NCBI GenBank assembly: GCA_003105305.1
Contig: PQAQ01000232.1
Span: forward strand, 317-15,896
Reading direction: 5' to 3'
Origin: Candidatus Methylomirabilota bacterium
GTDB lineage: Bacteria; Methylomirabilota; Methylomirabilia; Methylomirabilales; Methylomirabilaceae
Length of the DNA: 15,580 nucleotides
Part shown: one piece after another, positions 14,304-15,580 of the stretch
Numbering within the stretch: position 1 is the stretch's first letter
Layout: each line of letters starts with the position of its first letter
Notes under the pieces: model-generated
The model's database searches: none
What the model saw: the letters and a program-made list of their open reading frames with translations, nothing else
Told to the model about the DNA's origin: nothing
Program-made: the position numbers and the translations under genes

Positions 14304-15085
14304 CGACCTCTTCCCGTACGGTTCGCGATGAAGGCTTTGATGCGCTCGCCGACCTCTTCTGGCTTTTCCAGCATGACCATGTGGCCGGCCGCGGGAATCA
14401 GGGCGAGTTGCGAGTCGGCGATCTGCCGATGTAGATAGTCCGCGTATTTCGGCGGCGTCATCAGATCCTCAGCGCCGCAGATCACGAGGGTCGGGAGGGT
14501 GATTGCGTTGACCTGCTGCATTATGTCAAAGGCGTCGCATGCGCGCAGGTCGCCTTCGATCACCGAGACAGGGGTGCGCAACAACGCGTCGGCATCCTGT
14601 CTGAGGAATTCTGCCGGGGCGCCGGGCGCGCGCCCCCATGCCGCGATCAGTTCAATCGTTCGCCTCGGATCGCTCTCGAGGCCTGCCAGGATCTGCGGCT
14701 GCACACGTAGTCGGGCGCCGGTCCCGACCAGCACGAGCGCCGCAATCTTTTCGGTGTGCGCCAGCGCAACACTCTGGGCTATCGCGCCCCCCATTGAGTG
14801 ACCGACCAGAACGGTTCGGTCAAGACCCAATCCCGCCATAAACTGTACGACAATATCACGGTACGTCTCGATCCGATGGGCCCCGCTCCCCTCAGAACGG
14901 CCATGCCCTGGAAGGTCGACGGCAATGCTCCGCCGCTCCCGTCCCAACGTCCTGACCTGCTCGATCCAGACCTGATGGCTTGCCCCCGCCCCGTGAATAA
15001 AGATGACCGGCGGTGGTATACTTGTCCGTACCGGCCGTTGCTCCACGAAATAGATGCGACCACCTTCTGCCTGCAGGTACGGCAC
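14285..15085 (-). CDS. Alpha/beta hydrolase
   Basis: A 266-residue cytoplasmic alpha/beta-hydrolase-fold enzyme with no signal peptide. HGAGASHQVW (31-40) forms the oxyanion region, DLPGHGRS (57-64) follows, the nucleophile elbow is GHSMGG (95-100, Ser97), the acid is Asp207 in ICGAEDLMTPP, and the base is His235 in AAGHMVMLEKPEE. The catalytic triad is complete, and length is normal for esterase, C-C hydrolase or epoxide-hydrolase-like members; the substrate cannot be named. The start codon is GTG at 15085, with AGAGGTG just upstream. It begins 9 bases after the gpsA stop and overlaps the antiporter gene by 19 bases, so gpsA, the hydrolase and the antiporter form one operon. Confidence 0.92.
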   Translation of the reverse strand: MPYLQAEGGRIYFVEQRPVRTSIPPPVIFIHGAGASHQVWIEQVRTLGRERRSIAVDLPGHGRSEGSGAHRIETYRDIVVQFMAGLGLDRTVLVGHSMGGAIAQSVALAHTEKIAALVLVGTGARLRVQPQILAGLESDPRRTIELIAAWGRAPGAPAEFLRQDADALLRTPVSVIEGDLRACDAFDIMQQVNAITLPTLVICGAEDLMTPPKYADYLHRQIADSQLALIPAAGHMVMLEKPEEVGERIKAFIANRTGRGRCPVMT

Positions 15086-15094
15086 GCCGCACCT

Positions 15095-15580
15095 CTACGC
15101 CCCTTCGTATTTCAATGCCCGGCTGAGCAGACTCGCGACTGCCTCCTGCGGCGATCGCTGCTCAAAGAGGACGGCACAGATTTCCTGACAGATCGGCATC
15201 TCAACCGAGAAGCGACGCGCAAGATTCACGACACCCTTGGCGGCGTTCACCCCTTCCTTCACCGTTGGGCTACGCTGCAGCAGGTCGGCAAGGACCCCAC
15301 CTCGACCCAGCGCCAGCCCGAGTTGTCGGTTGCGTGAAAGGTCCCCAGTACAGGTCAATACGAGGTCTCCGAGCCCTGCCAACCCGGCGAATGTCTCGGC
15401 TCGCGCGCCCATCGCGACGCCCAGCCTGGTCATTTCATGCAACCCTCGTGTGATCAGCGCGGCCAGCGCGTTGTGTCCGAGCCCGAGACCGTCGACGATC
15501 CCCGCGGCAATCGCAATGACGTTCTTAATCGCCCCTCCCAACTCGACACCCAACGGATCGCTTCCGGCATAGACGCGAAA
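15095..15580 (-). CDS. gpsA: NAD(P)-dependent glycerol-3-phosphate dehydrogenase, C-terminal part (cut by window edge)
   Basis: GpsA reduces dihydroxyacetone phosphate to sn-glycerol 3-phosphate for phospholipid synthesis in the cytoplasm. The last 161 residues are visible, about half of the usual 330; the N-terminal NAD-binding domain is outside the window. The frame is open to the edge and begins [16 protein letters not shown], matching the family. It continues with [18 protein letters not shown], including the conserved catalytic Lys, then [31 protein letters not shown] and SRNRQLG, and ends with a typical [12 protein letters not shown] segment. A TTG at 15551-15553 is internal and not the start. 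Downstream, nine bases separate it from the hydrolase gene. Confidence 0.95.
   Translation of the reverse strand, partial: FRVYAGSDPLGVELGGAIKNVIAIAAGIVDGLGLGHNALAALITRGLHEMTRLGVAMGARAETFAGLAGLGDLVLTCTGDLSRNRQLGLALGRGGVLADLLQRSPTVKEGVNAAKGVVNLARRFSVEMPICQEICAVLFEQRSPQEAVASLLSRALKYEGA

Overview
The window is a GC-rich bacterial chromosome segment (about 60% GC in the lines I sampled) with dense housekeeping and accessory genes. I see no mobile elements, CRISPR arrays, tRNAs or rRNAs. HpnD (hopanoid pathway), short NAGS-type GNAT, DUF3105 and KimA-type proteins together fit an environmental Gram-negative lineage. Candidatus Methylomirabilis (NC10) is one plausible host, but that is inference from gene content and not proof.

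Layout. (1) Positions 1-2841, minus strand: a rhodanese, a phosphoglucomutase/phosphomannomutase and the N-terminal part of ArgRS form an apparent operon behind a good sigma70 promoter. (2) 2876-3946, minus: an AT-richer exported alpha/beta hydrolase with its own promoter. (3) 4106-5014, plus: hpnD, divergent from the hydrolase, with a promoter so close to the start codon that the mRNA should be leaderless. (4) 5011-8195, minus: an RtcA-acetyltransferase fusion, a dikinase regulatory protein and a membrane-anchored DUF3105 protein, probably one transcription unit. (5) 8230-8634, minus: a FlK-like acyl-CoA thioesterase. (6) 8689-12240, plus: a consensus promoter, a roughly 190-base leader with mutually exclusive helices, a KimA-like K+ transporter and two TrkA/RCK proteins. 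(7) 12297-15580, minus: gpsA (partial), an alpha/beta hydrolase and a Kef/CPA2 cation:proton antiporter with its own RCK domains, closely packed.

The most interesting unit is the potassium locus. A KimA-type importer is followed by two soluble RCK proteins with no TrkH/KtrB channel in the window, and it converges on an RCK-bearing CPA2 antiporter. This suggests an importer controlled by RCK subunits, set beside a possible efflux arm. Other points worth a second look are an ArgRS lacking both histidines of its HIGH signature, the RtcA-NAGS-like fusion, and the leaderless hpnD promoter.
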